From Winslowiella toletana (GTDB lineage: Bacteria; Pseudomonadota; Gammaproteobacteria; Enterobacterales; Enterobacteriaceae): a stretch of 64,000 bases of DNA. Both the position numbers and the translations under genes were made by a program. The stretch lies in assembly GCF_017875465.1 (NCBI RefSeq), contig NZ_JAGGMQ010000001.1, positions 2,852,001 through 2,916,000 of the forward strand, written 5' to 3'. The notes beneath the pieces are model-generated. The model ran no database searches. It was not told the DNA's origin and saw nothing but the letters and a program-made list of their open reading frames with translations. Below, piece after piece: positions 34,838-43,267 of the stretch. Positions within the stretch are counted from its first letter, which is position 1, and every line of letters starts with the position of its first letter.

Positions 34838-36094
34838 ATGGTTTCTTCAGTGGATAGTAGCAGTGCGGTGAACACCCAACGCGGTGTGATGGTAGTGCCA
34901 AGACTGGCGCTGATGATGTTTTTAGAGTTCTTTATCTGGGGTTCCTGGTCGGTCACGCTGGGTCTGGTGATGACGCAGCATAATCTTTCCCATCTGATCG
35001 GCGACGCGTTTTCTGCCGGACCGATAGCCACCATTTTGTCGCCTTTTGTCCTCGGTATGGTGGTCGACCGCTTCTTCGCTTCGCAAAAAGTGGTGGCGGC
35101 GCTGCATCTGCTCGGCGGCATTATTCTGTGGTTTGTGCCGCAGGCGTTAATCGATGAAAACGGCACTCAGCTTATCGCGTTGCTGTTTGCTTATACCCTG
35201 TGCTTTATGCCCACGCTGGCGCTGACCAATAATATCGCCTTCCACAGCCTGGCCAACAGCGAGCGCAGTTTCCCGGTAGTACGCGTCTTTGGCACCATCG
35301 GCTGGATTGTCGCCGGGGTGTGTATCGGCATGCTGGGACTTTCCGCCAGTGTCTCAATTTTCCATGTCGCGGCGGGCTGCTCGGTATTGCTGGCGATTTA
35401 CAGCCTGACGTTGCCGCATACGCCAGCGCCAGCGCAAGGGCAAAAACTGGCGCTGCGCGATCTGTTCTGCGCCGATGCCTTTGCCCTGCTGAAGCAGCGC
35501 CATTTCCTGATCTTTATGATCTGCGCGATGCTGATCTCAATACCGCTCGGCACTTATTACGCTTACACCGCCTCCTTCCTGGCTGATGCCGGCGTGCAGA
35601 ATGTCAGTACCGTGATGTCCTTCGGCCAGATGTCGGAGATCCTGTTTATGCTGATTATCCCGCTGCTGTTCAGAAGGCTGGGGGTGAAATATATGCTGCT
35701 GGCCGGGATGGTGGCGTGGTTTGTACGTTATGCCATGTTCGCCATCGGCATTAATGAAGAGTACCGCTGGCTGTTGTATGCCGGAATTATTATTCACGGC
35801 ATCTGTTATGACTTCTTCTTTGTGATTGGTTTTATCTATACCGACCGCGTGGCGGGCGAAAAAATCAAGGGCCAGGCGCAGAGCCTGATCCTGATGTTTA
35901 CCTACGGTATCGGTATGTTTCTTGGCTCGCAAATTTCGGGCGCGCTGTACAACTCACTGTTCGCTCCTGGCGCTGCATCTTCGCTGCACAGCTGGGCCAC
36001 GTTCTGGTGGATCCCGGCGATCGCCGCCGCCATTATCGCGGTGATCTTTATGCTGTCATTTAAATACCGCGATCCGACCGGGAACAGAACGTAA
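34838..36094 (+). CDS. MFS nucleoside:H+ symporter-family carrier
   Basis: A 418-residue inner-membrane carrier with 12 predicted helices, of the nucleoside:proton symporter branch (NupG/XapB-like): LALMMFLEFFIWGSWSVTLG at the start, SNERSFPVVRVFGTIGWIVAGV, and RWLLYAGIIIHGICYDFFFVIGFIYTDR. This branch often occurs beside Gfo/Idh/MocA oxidoreductases and epimerase-like TIM barrels in sugar loci, so the substrate here is more likely a glycoside or sugar than a nucleoside (inference). GAGG precedes the ATG. First gene of the LacI-controlled operon. Confidence 0.88.
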   Translation: MVSSVDSSSAVNTQRGVMVVPRLALMMFLEFFIWGSWSVTLGLVMTQHNLSHLIGDAFSAGPIATILSPFVLGMVVDRFFASQKVVAALHLLGGIILWFVPQALIDENGTQLIALLFAYTLCFMPTLALTNNIAFHSLANSERSFPVVRVFGTIGWIVAGVCIGMLGLSASVSIFHVAAGCSVLLAIYSLTLPHTPAPAQGQKLALRDLFCADAFALLKQRHFLIFMICAMLISIPLGTYYAYTASFLADAGVQNVSTVMSFGQMSEILFMLIIPLLFRRLGVKYMLLAGMVAWFVRYAMFAIGINEEYRWLLYAGIIIHGICYDFFFVIGFIYTDRVAGEKIKGQAQSLILMFTYGIGMFLGSQISGALYNSLFAPGAASSLHSWATFWWIPAIAAAIIAVIFMLSFKYRDPTGNRT

Positions 36095-36109
36095 TTGCTG
36101 GAGATAGTA

Positions 36110-37186
36110 ATGAAAACCTTAAAAGGTCCGGGCATTTTCCTGTCGCAATTTATCAGCGATCGGGCGCCGTTTAATACGCTGGAGAGTCTGGCCGCATGGG
36201 CGGCCGGATTGGGCTTTAAAGCTGTGCAGATGCCGTGTAATCATCCCCATATTTTTGATCTGCAACGCGCAGCGAGCAGTCAGACCTACTGTGATGAAGT
36301 CAGCGGTGTGCTGGCCACCTATGGCCTGGCGATTAGCGAGCTGTCGACGCATCTGGAAGGCCAGTTAGTGGCGGTACATCCCGCCTATGATGCGGCATTT
36401 AACGATTTTGCGCCGCCGCAATATCGCGCCGATCCTCTGGCGCGCCAGCAGTGGGCGATTAATGCGCTCAGGCTGGCGGCCGCTGCTTCTGCGCGCCTGG
36501 GATTAAGCGCGCATGCGACTTTTTCCGGCGCACTGGCATGGCCTTATTTCTATCCGTGGCCGCCGCGCAAAGAGAATCTGCTTAACCAAGCTTTTGCTGA
36601 GCTGGCGCGCTTATGGCGTCCGGTTCTCGACAGTTTTGAGCAGCATGGCGTTGATCTCTGTTACGAGCTGCATCCCGGCGAAGATCTGCATGATGGCGTC
36701 ACTTTTGAGCGCTTTCTGGCACTGGTCGATAACCACCCGCGCTGCAATATTCTCTACGATCCCAGCCATATGCATCTGCAACAGATGGACTACCTCGGTT
36801 TTATCGATATCTACCATCAGCGTATCAAAGCCTTCCACGTCAAAGACGCGGAGTTTAATCCAACCGCCAGAAGCGGCGTATATGGCGGCTATCAGCCGTG
36901 GATTGAACGCGCGGGCCGTTTCCGCTCGCCAGGTGACGGACAAATCGATTTTAAAGCCATTTTCAGCAAGCTGGCGCAGTATGATTTCGCCGGCTGGGCG
37001 GTGCTGGAGTGGGAGTGCTGCCTGAAAGATGGCGAATGCGGCGCGCGTGAAGGCGCGGAATTTATCCGGCAACAGATTATCCCGGTTGCCGATCGCGCGT
37101 TTGACGATTTTGCCGTTACCTCAGATGACCGTGCGCAGATGCGCGCTATGCTGGGCTTAACGCCAGAGGATCAACGCCGTGATTAA
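36110..37186 (+). CDS. Sugar phosphate isomerase/epimerase-family TIM barrel (IolE/YcjR-like)
   Basis: A 358-residue cytosolic enzyme of the xylose-isomerase-like AP-endonuclease-2 family. Metal-ligand strands are visible: LSTHLEGQLVAVHP, LCYELHPGEDLHDG (Glu), NILYDPSHMHLQQMDY (Asp, His), RIKAFHVKDAEFNP (His, Lys, Asp) and VLEWECCLKDG (Glu). ATG 36110 with GGAG 6 nt upstream is the start. Related enzymes epimerise or isomerise 3-keto sugars, which fits the next gene, a Gfo/Idh/MocA dehydrogenase. Confidence 0.87.
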   Translation: MKTLKGPGIFLSQFISDRAPFNTLESLAAWAAGLGFKAVQMPCNHPHIFDLQRAASSQTYCDEVSGVLATYGLAISELSTHLEGQLVAVHPAYDAAFNDFAPPQYRADPLARQQWAINALRLAAAASARLGLSAHATFSGALAWPYFYPWPPRKENLLNQAFAELARLWRPVLDSFEQHGVDLCYELHPGEDLHDGVTFERFLALVDNHPRCNILYDPSHMHLQQMDYLGFIDIYHQRIKAFHVKDAEFNPTARSGVYGGYQPWIERAGRFRSPGDGQIDFKAIFSKLAQYDFAGWAVLEWECCLKDGECGAREGAEFIRQQIIPVADRAFDDFAVTSDDRAQMRAMLGLTPEDQRRD

Positions 37187-38330
37187 TGTGGGCATTATCG
37201 GTTCGGGATTTATTGGCCCGGCGCATATTGAAGCTATTCGTCGGCTGGGGTTTGTCAATGTGGTGGCGCTGGCGGATCACTCCGTTGAGGCCGCGCAGCT
37301 AAAAGCGCAGCAGCTGCATATTCCCTATGCTTACGGCAGTATTGAACAGCTGCTGGCGCATCCGGAGTTGCAGGTGGTGCATAACTGCACGCCAAATGCA
37401 CTGCATGCCGTCATTAACGAGAAAATTATTCGCGCCGGGAAACATGTGTTCTCGGAGAAGCCGTTATGTATGACCAGCGATGAGGCGCGCCATTTGCTGG
37501 CGCTGGCGCGACAACATGGCGTGGTGCATGGCGTCAGCTTTGTCTATCGTCAGTTTGCCATGGTGCAACAGGCGGCCAGCATGGTACGACAGCATGACAT
37601 TGGCCGCATATTTGCCGTGCATGGTGGTTACTTTCAGGACTGGATGCTGCTGGATACCGACTACAACTGGCGAATTGAACCTGAAGTGGGTGGTGAATCG
37701 CGCGCGGTGGCCGATATTGGCTCGCACTGGTGCGATACCCTGCAGTTTGTGACCGGGCGTAAGATCGTCGCAGTGATGGCTGATTTTTCGATTGTGCATC
37801 CGCTGCGCAAAGCGGCAAAAAATGGCGCGTCTGCCTTTAGCGCTGACAATGCGCAGCAGGCGTATGAGGAGAAGCCGGTAGTGACCGAAGACTTTGCCTC
37901 GGTGTTGCTGAAGTTTGATGATGGCAGCCGCGGCGCCTTTAATGTCTCGCAGGTCAGCGCCGGGCGTAAAAATCGTCTGCTGTTTGAAATTAACGGCAGT
38001 GAAAAGTCACTGTGCTGGGATCAGGAACTGCCGCAAAATCTGTGGGTTGGCGCGCGTAGCCAGGCTAATCAGTTATTAACTGACGATCCTGCGCAGCTGA
38101 ATGCCGATGTGCAGGGATCGGTGCATTTTCCCGGCGGTCATATCGAAGGCTGGCCCGATGCATTTAAAAACATGCTGCTGAAGTTTTATCAGTTTATTGC
38201 GGCAGAAAAACAGCCGGGCGTCGATGCGGCCGAATTTGCCACTTTCGAAGATGGCGCGCAGATTATGTTTATTATCGATGCCATTGTGCAAAGCCATCGC
38301 CAGCAGCGCTGGATTGACGTCGGCCAGTAA
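37179..38330 (+). CDS. Gfo/Idh/MocA-family NAD(P)-dependent oxidoreductase
   Basis: A 383-residue oxidoreductase starting at a GTG that overlaps the previous stop by 8 bp. Residues 1-125 form a Rossmann fold (VGIIGSGFIGPAHIEAIRRLG; HVFSEKPLCMTSDEA contains the E-K-P motif). The C-terminal domain carries GGESRAVADIGSHWCDTLQF with the typical D-x-x-x-H catalytic pattern. Members oxidise sugars and inositols at a ring hydroxyl, often giving 3-keto sugars. Together with the TIM barrel it suggests a keto-sugar route. Confidence 0.9.
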   Translation: MINVGIIGSGFIGPAHIEAIRRLGFVNVVALADHSVEAAQLKAQQLHIPYAYGSIEQLLAHPELQVVHNCTPNALHAVINEKIIRAGKHVFSEKPLCMTSDEARHLLALARQHGVVHGVSFVYRQFAMVQQAASMVRQHDIGRIFAVHGGYFQDWMLLDTDYNWRIEPEVGGESRAVADIGSHWCDTLQFVTGRKIVAVMADFSIVHPLRKAAKNGASAFSADNAQQAYEEKPVVTEDFASVLLKFDDGSRGAFNVSQVSAGRKNRLLFEINGSEKSLCWDQELPQNLWVGARSQANQLLTDDPAQLNADVQGSVHFPGGHIEGWPDAFKNMLLKFYQFIAAEKQPGVDAAEFATFEDGAQIMFIIDAIVQSHRQQRWIDVGQ

Positions 38331-38443
38331 TTTAAGCACGCTGAATATCACCTGCCGTTTAATGGAATAAGCGGCGGGTTTAGCGCCGGATGAACTGTGT
38401 TACTCTGTCGCAATCAGTGGATTAGCGTGAGATAGTCTTGAGT

Positions 38444-39424
38444 ATGTCGATTCAAAAAATTGCCCGCCTCGCCGGTGTTTCGGTGGCGACGGTATCCCGG
38501 GTACTGAATAATATTGATACCGTCAAACCCGGTAATCGGCAGCGCGTGCTTGATGCTATCAAAGCCAGTAACTACCAGCCTAATCTGCTGGCCCGTCAGT
38601 TGCGTACCGCGCGTAGTGGTATGTTGCTGGTGATGGTGTCGAATATCTCCAACCCGTTTTGCGCCGATGTGGTGCAGGGTATTGAAGCGGAAGCCGAGAA
38701 AAACGGTTACCGCATTCTGCTGTGCAATTCCGGTTCCGATATTGTGCGTTCGCAATCCAGCCTGCAGCTGCTGTCCGGCAAGATGGTCGACGGGGTGATT
38801 TCGATGGATGCGTTGTCGACCTTACCTGAGCTGCAAAATCTGATTGGTGATGCGCCTTGGGTGCAGTGCGCCGAATATGATGACGCCTCGGCAGTATCGA
38901 CGGTGGGTATAAATGATATTGAAGCCTCACGCTTTGTTACTGATTATCTGCTGCAACAGGGCCGTCAGCGTATTGCGATGATAAACCACGATTTAAGCTA
39001 TAAATACGCCAATCTGCGCGAAAAGGGTTATCGCGATCTGCTGGCCGAGCGTGGCATTGATTATTGCCAGATCCGTTATGCCGCTAAGCTGAATTATGAA
39101 AGCGGAAAGGGCGAAACGGAATATCTGTTAAGTGGCGCAGAACGTCCTGACGCTATTTTTGCCGTATCCGATACGCTGGCGGCAGGGGCATTATCCGCGA
39201 TTGCCGATGCCGGATTAAATGTGCCGCAGGATATTGCGGTGGTGGGTTTTGATGGTACCGAGCTGGGCTTTATTACCACGCCGCAATTAACCACCATTGA
39301 ACAGCCAACCACCGAGATCGGTAAACAGGCGGTGACGCTGCTGCTGCGTAAAATCAATGATCCACAGAGTAAGCCGGAGCAATCGATTCTCAGCTGGCGC
39401 TTTATTCAGCGCGCTTCTGCCTGA
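38444..39424 (+). CDS. LacI-family repressor of the sugar/glycoside locus
   Basis: A 326-residue regulator. The N-terminal helix-turn-helix IQKIARLAGVSVATVSRVLNN and hinge helix PNLLARQLRTARS are textbook LacI/PurR. The sugar-binding part follows (SGMLLVMVSNISNPFCADVV, AVVGFDGTELGFITTPQLTT). It is the best candidate to bind the four GTAATCGATTAC sites flanking the locus. ATG 38444 is taken; a TTG two codons upstream is possible. Confidence 0.92.
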   Translation: MSIQKIARLAGVSVATVSRVLNNIDTVKPGNRQRVLDAIKASNYQPNLLARQLRTARSGMLLVMVSNISNPFCADVVQGIEAEAEKNGYRILLCNSGSDIVRSQSSLQLLSGKMVDGVISMDALSTLPELQNLIGDAPWVQCAEYDDASAVSTVGINDIEASRFVTDYLLQQGRQRIAMINHDLSYKYANLREKGYRDLLAERGIDYCQIRYAAKLNYESGKGETEYLLSGAERPDAIFAVSDTLAAGALSAIADAGLNVPQDIAVVGFDGTELGFITTPQLTTIEQPTTEIGKQAVTLLLRKINDPQSKPEQSILSWRFIQRASA

Positions 39425-39428
39425 AGCC

Positions 39429-39456
39429 GCTGGCTGGCGTGTTATCGCCAGCCAGC
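39429..39456. terminator. Bidirectional terminator
   Basis: GCTGGCTGGCG/CGCCAGCCAGC, an 11-bp perfect stem with a 6-nt loop between convergent genes. Confidence 0.9.
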
Positions 39457-39467
39457 GCCGTAAAACC

Positions 39468-40316
39468 TTACTTTAGCGTCTGCTCTAAGTAACTTTTGCC
39501 AGCCGTAATAATTGCACGCGGATCTTTTGGCAGATCGTGTTCGACAATATACCAGCGCGTACCGGCTTTCTCTGCGGCCGGTAAAATCTCATTCCATGCC
39601 AGAATACCGCTGCCTGGTGGCGCAAAGTTCATCTCATCGTCACGTACCCCGATGGAGGCGTTATCTTTGGCATGAATGGCAAAGATACGGCCCGGATATT
39701 TCTGCAGGAAACGTACCGGATCCTGACCACCGCGTGACACCCAGGCGACATCCAGTTCAACTTGCAGGTTCTGCGCGCTGGCGTTATCCAGCATGATTTC
39801 CAGCGCGGTTTTGCCCGCATACTTCTTCATTTCAAAGTTATGGTTATGGTAACCCAGCTGCATACCCTGTTTTTTCAGCGTGGCGCCGAGTTTATCCAGC
39901 CGCTGCCCCATCTGTTTCCAGCCTTCGGCGCTATCCGGTCTCTCATCCAGCGTCAGCCAGGAAACGATAATGGTGTGGTTATTAATCGCCTGATTAAAAT
40001 CGATAATCTTCTGGGTTTCGGCTTCGAGGTCGGCAAGATGAACATGATCAGAAGTGACCTTTAACTGGTATTTATTTAGCAGATCGTTTAACTGCTGCGG
40101 GCTGACGCCCTGATCGCTGACAATCTCAATCGCCTTAAATCCGGCATCATGCGCCATGGCATATTGCTGCTCCAGAGAGCCAACATTGCGTAGCGTATAG
40201 CCCTGTAAGGCGATCTGATCCTGCGGCGCTGGCGCCGCCATGGCGCATAGAGTAGATGCGGATAACAGCAGCAGTGAACTTAACAGCCGTTTGCCAGACA
40301 CAAATCTTGATAGCAT
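39468..40316 (-). CDS. Exported sugar isomerase/epimerase-family TIM barrel
   Basis: A 282-residue protein of the same AP-endonuclease-2/epimerase fold as the gene at 36110, but with a signal peptide (KRLLSSLLLLSASTLCAMA) and therefore periplasmic. Metal-site strands: GYHNHNFEM, NLQVELDVAWVSRGG, RIFAIHAKDN and RWYIVEHDLPKDP. The ATG at 40316 has GGAGA upstream; a TTG four codons earlier is unlikely. Its promoter has two of the four LacI operators, so it belongs to the same regulon. Exported members occur with keto-glycoside cleavage systems in other phyla; here it may act on the glycoside before uptake (inferred). Confidence 0.85.
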   Translation of the reverse strand: MLSRFVSGKRLLSSLLLLSASTLCAMAAPAPQDQIALQGYTLRNVGSLEQQYAMAHDAGFKAIEIVSDQGVSPQQLNDLLNKYQLKVTSDHVHLADLEAETQKIIDFNQAINNHTIIVSWLTLDERPDSAEGWKQMGQRLDKLGATLKKQGMQLGYHNHNFEMKKYAGKTALEIMLDNASAQNLQVELDVAWVSRGGQDPVRFLQKYPGRIFAIHAKDNASIGVRDDEMNFAPPGSGILAWNEILPAAEKAGTRWYIVEHDLPKDPRAIITAGKSYLEQTLK

Positions 40317-40355
40317 ATTGATCTCCAACTTTATTTTGACTTATTTATGGTTAAA

Positions 40356-40367
40356 GTAATCGATTAC
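40356..40367. promoter_or_regulatory. LacI-family operator O3
   Basis: GTAATCGATTAC inside AAAGTAATCGATTACTTT, 40 bp upstream of the exported TIM-barrel gene. Confidence 0.85.
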
Positions 40368-40386
40368 TTTTAACTTGCCATCTAAA

Positions 40387-40398
40387 GTAATCGATTAC
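40387..40398. promoter_or_regulatory. LacI-family operator O4
   Basis: Fourth GTAATCGATTAC, 31 bp from O3, mirroring the O1-O2 pair 5.6 kb away. Confidence 0.85.
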
Positions 40399-40559
40399 AA
40401 TTGTTCTGAAGGTTGATTGTCAAACTAAGTGTCAGAAATGAGATCTGGGTTGGGATTTTGTGGCGCAGAGGATGAACAGCCTGGTGATGGCCGGGGTCAG
40501 CAACGACCTGCAACTGAGCTGACCCGCTCTTTCAGTCTTTTTATCTGATATCTGAGTAA

Positions 40560-40865
40560 TTAGTTTTCAGCCCTCTGGCTGTCTTTTATGCTCTGTGGAA
40601 AATAAAAAGAAACAATCAGCGTAATCAGAGGCAGTACACCTATTTTAATCAAGTCAACCATTTGCTTAATCAATTCATTATCCGGGAAAAAGGCCGCCAG
40701 CAGCACAATGCATAAGCTGAATATGAAAATGAAAAGCAGAACTTGTTTTGCAAAAAGTAGTCTGTCTGTTTCTTTAAGAGTAAGGGAGTATTGCTTTTCT
40801 TCTTCCTTGATATCGATCTTTGTCACGCCAGCTGTTCCTGACATGGCAATGTCCATTTTATCCAT
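40560..40865 (-). CDS. Small two-helix membrane protein
   Basis: A 101-residue protein. The first 35 residues are polar, then one helix VLLFIFIFSLCIVLLAAFF, a short periplasmic turn (PDNELIKQM) and a second helix IGVLPLITLIVSFYFP, ending in a charged tail. The gene begins 4 bp after the stop of the ribbon-helix-helix gene, so the two form an operon. I recognise no family. It could be a toxin, an effector anchor or a holin-like protein, but the sequence does not decide. Confidence 0.6.
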   Translation of the reverse strand: MDKMDIAMSGTAGVTKIDIKEEEKQYSLTLKETDRLLFAKQVLLFIFIFSLCIVLLAAFFPDNELIKQMVDLIKIGVLPLITLIVSFYFPQSIKDSQRAEN

Positions 40866-40869
40866 AAAA

Positions 40870-41085
40870 TTATAATCCCACTATTTCAGATGTGATTTCC
40901 TTATCACCATTGTCATTGACAGTGAAAAATCCCATATGGCGATTACGTTTTTTTTCCGTATCAGCAACAGAGAGTAGTGTGAATGCTCTTCTTATCGCTT
41001 CAGCTTTAGTGATGCCGTTCGCTTGCGCGATCTCCCTAAGGCGCTTGTCCAGCTCTTCTGACAGATCAACAGTGAAACGTGGCAT
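40870..41085 (-). CDS. Ribbon-helix-helix (CopG/Arc-type) DNA-binding protein
   Basis: A 71-residue protein starting at 41085 with an excellent GGAGGAGAT site. PRFTVDLSEELDKRLREIAQ is the ribbon and first helix, and GITKAEAIRRAFTLL the second helix, the standard RHH_1 fold. Such proteins are autoregulators or antitoxins. It is followed 4 bp later by a small membrane-protein gene. Confidence 0.8.
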   Translation of the reverse strand: MPRFTVDLSEELDKRLREIAQANGITKAEAIRRAFTLLSVADTEKKRNRHMGFFTVNDNGDKEITSEIVGL

Positions 41086-41183
41086 ATCTCCTCCGGTGCG
41101 TTTTTTGCTGCAATTTGCAGTAAATATAGCACCGGAAGTAAAATTTTCAATACGGGCAGATATTGCTAACAGGTGTGAAGTGT

Positions 41184-41459
41184 TCACTTCAGATAAGATC
41201 GAATCACCGCCACAATCTCTTCCATATCCGCTTCACGCTGACTGTGGGATTCGGTTTCACTCATCAGATGTTCTCGGATATGCCCCTCCAGCACTTCACT
41301 CATCAGGCCATTGATTGCGCCTCTGACGGCGGCAATCTGCTGTAAAACCTGGATGCATTCACCGCCCGTTTCCAGTGATTTTTCTAAGGCTTCGGCCTGA
41401 CCTTTGATGCGGCGAACACGTGTCAGTAACTTTTTCTGATTGGCTATCGTGTGCGACAT
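41184..41459 (-). CDS. rcnR: Nickel/cobalt-responsive repressor RcnR
   Basis: A 91-residue CsoR/RcnR-family four-helix repressor. The RcnR metal ligands are all present at their expected positions: His3, Cys35, His60 and His64. The rest of the wording (LTRVRRIKGQAEALE, LQQIAAVRGAINGLM) is closer to formaldehyde sensor FrmR, but FrmR lacks this ligand set and the divergent neighbour is rcnA. GGAGAG precedes the ATG at 41459. It represses rcnA until Ni or Co binds. Confidence 0.9.
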   Translation of the reverse strand: MSHTIANQKKLLTRVRRIKGQAEALEKSLETGGECIQVLQQIAAVRGAINGLMSEVLEGHIREHLMSETESHSQREADMEEIVAVIRSYLK

Positions 41460-41482
41460 GCTGCTCTCCATATTGTAATTAA

Positions 41483-41502
41483 CTATACTGGGGTATAGTA
41501 TA
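41483..41502. promoter_or_regulatory. RcnR operator
   Basis: ACTATACTGGGGTATAGTAT has the G-run flanked by AT-rich inverted arms seen in RcnR/FrmR sites. It lies midway in the rcnR-rcnA divergent promoter. Confidence 0.82.
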
Positions 41503-41556
41503 AATTAAGATTCTGAAAATAAACTCACCCGCATTCTAACATCCCGGAAAGTGAAA

Positions 41557-42462
41557 ATGACCGATTTCGCAACCTTACTCAATCAGGGCACCGCCAGCGC
41601 GTGGCTGTTTATTCCCAGCGCGATCCTGCTCGGGGCGCTGCACGGACTGGAGCCTGGCCATTCAAAAACCATGATGGCGGCGTTTATTATCGCCATTCGC
41701 GGCACGGTCAGGCAGGCGGTGATACTTGGCCTCGCCGCCACGCTTTCACATACGGCGGTAGTCTGGTTGATCGCCATGGGCGGACTGTTTATCAGTCATA
41801 AAGTCAGCGCCGACACGGCGGAACCCTGGTTTCAGCTGCTTTCCGGCGTGGTTATTATGCTGACCGCCGGATGGATGTTCTGGCGCACCTGGTCTGAGGA
41901 GCATCAGTGGCAAAGCGGACAGCGTCAGATTGCGGCAAGGGTCAGCAATAGCGTGCAGGGCCATCCTGCGCCACGGCAGCCGCTGGTGTTTTATAAGATT
42001 GAACATCAACTTGAAGCAGGCCATAAGGCTGGTCATCAACATCACCATGCGGAACTTATCGGTCTGGAAGAGGGGTCACAGGAGTATCAGGATGCGCATC
42101 AGCGTGCCCATGCTGCTGATATCCGCCAGCGATTTGCCGATCGTCGCGTAACCAATGGTCAGATAGTGCTGTTTGGTCTTACCGGCGGCCTGATCCCTTG
42201 TCCGGCGGCCATTACGGTACTGCTGCTCTGTATTCAGGTGAAAAAGTTTTCGCTCGGCGCGGCGCTGGTGGTCTGCTTCAGTATCGGTCTGGCGCTGACG
42301 CTGCTGATTGTCGGTAGCGCTGCGGCGCTTAGCGTGCGTCATGTCACTCAGCGCTGGTCCGGTTTTGCTACTCTGGCGCGACGCGCGCCTTATTTCTCCA
42401 GCCTGCTAATCGCCATTGTCGGCCTGTATATGGCTTATCATGGTTTGCAGGGGATTAATTGA
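41557..42462 (+). CDS. rcnA: Nickel/cobalt efflux protein RcnA
   Basis: A 301-residue inner-membrane exporter. LLGALHGLEPGHSKTMMAAFI is the NiCoT/RcnA signature helix. A cytoplasmic His-rich loop (HQLEAGHKAGHQHHHAE, then HQRAHAAD) precedes GGLIPCPAAITVLLL. It removes Ni and Co and is induced through RcnR. The ATG at 41557 is used; an in-frame GTG two codons earlier is less likely. Confidence 0.94.
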   Translation: MTDFATLLNQGTASAWLFIPSAILLGALHGLEPGHSKTMMAAFIIAIRGTVRQAVILGLAATLSHTAVVWLIAMGGLFISHKVSADTAEPWFQLLSGVVIMLTAGWMFWRTWSEEHQWQSGQRQIAARVSNSVQGHPAPRQPLVFYKIEHQLEAGHKAGHQHHHAELIGLEEGSQEYQDAHQRAHAADIRQRFADRRVTNGQIVLFGLTGGLIPCPAAITVLLLCIQVKKFSLGAALVVCFSIGLALTLLIVGSAAALSVRHVTQRWSGFATLARRAPYFSSLLIAIVGLYMAYHGLQGIN

Positions 42463-42590
42463 TTAGTAAGAATAATTTGCTGACAAATCAACAAAATAAA
42501 CTAAATAGAAACCGCAGGAAGCGTCTGTTAGTATTTTTTGGCTTTGATACATAACCCCAGGTTCGCGGGTTCTCTAAAAGGAACAGGAGA

Positions 42591-42716
42591 ATGTTTATGT
42601 TTTCATCTAATTTCGATAAAGGTATTTCACCGGGGTTTCCTGCATCGTTCCCGAAGTTGCAACACATGCCCGTCAGTGACGCAGTAGTGTACCTAAACCA
42701 GCTATCTGCGCATTAA
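42591..42716 (+). CDS. Small ORF, 41 residues
   Basis: ATG at 42591 after AACAGGAGA (AGGAG 2-6 nt upstream) opens a 41-codon frame (MFMFSSNFDKGISPGFPASF at the start, VVYLNQLSAH at the end) that stops with TAA. There is no signal peptide or membrane helix. It lies between rcnA and a DUF29 gene, in the same direction as both. No family is recognised; the strong ribosome site is the main support. Confidence 0.45.
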   Translation: MFMFSSNFDKGISPGFPASFPKLQHMPVSDAVVYLNQLSAH

Positions 42717-42800
42717 GCTGGGGGCTTTGACGGCTATGATATACTTTGACAAACTACCTTTATTGTTCTGGTGTCTTTTATCAAATTTCCGGAGGCTCTC

Positions 42801-43232
42801 ATGGGAACTCGTTATGAAACAGACGTGGTGGCCTGGGCCAATGAACAGGCTGCATTGTTACGTGCCGGTAAACTCAGTCAGATTGATATTGAAAACATCG
42901 CTGAGGAGATAGAGGACGTGGGCAAGAGTGAAAAACGCGAACTCGAAAGCCGGATGGCGGTTTTACTGGCTCATCTTCTCAAATGGCAATTTCAGCCGGA
43001 GCGTCGGGGTTCAAGCTGGCAAAGGACCATCAAAGAGCAGCGTAAATCAGTGCAATCGCGCTTACGTAAAACACCCAGTCTTAAAGGTTGCCTTACCGAC
43101 CCCGAATGGCTGGAAGGCGTATGGTCCGATGCGGTTGCAAGTGCCGCTGAAGAAACCGGCCTGGATAGTTTTCCTGAAAGCTGTGTCTGGTCTGCTGAAA
43201 TGATACTTTCTGAAGTTTTTTATCCAGAATAA
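42801..43232 (+). CDS. DUF29-family protein
   Basis: A 143-residue protein with the DUF29 pattern: YETDVVAWANEQAALLRAGK, IDIENIAEEIEDVGKSEKRE and LLAHLLKWQFQPERRGSSWQ, then the W-x-x-TI-x-EQR block. The ATG at 42801 has a perfect GGAGG 5 nt upstream. The molecular role of DUF29 is not established; homologues are common in cyanobacteria and scattered proteobacteria. Confidence 0.85.
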   Translation: MGTRYETDVVAWANEQAALLRAGKLSQIDIENIAEEIEDVGKSEKRELESRMAVLLAHLLKWQFQPERRGSSWQRTIKEQRKSVQSRLRKTPSLKGCLTDPEWLEGVWSDAVASAAEETGLDSFPESCVWSAEMILSEVFYPE

Positions 43233-43267
43233 TAAATTATTGTTTAAGGCAAAGCGCAGTCTTCTAT

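Noticed and set aside
40472..40522. 16-codon frame with AGAGG in front, ending in TGA
   Set aside because: Too short to support, and the AGAGG abuts the ATG; looks like the end of a lost gene or chance.
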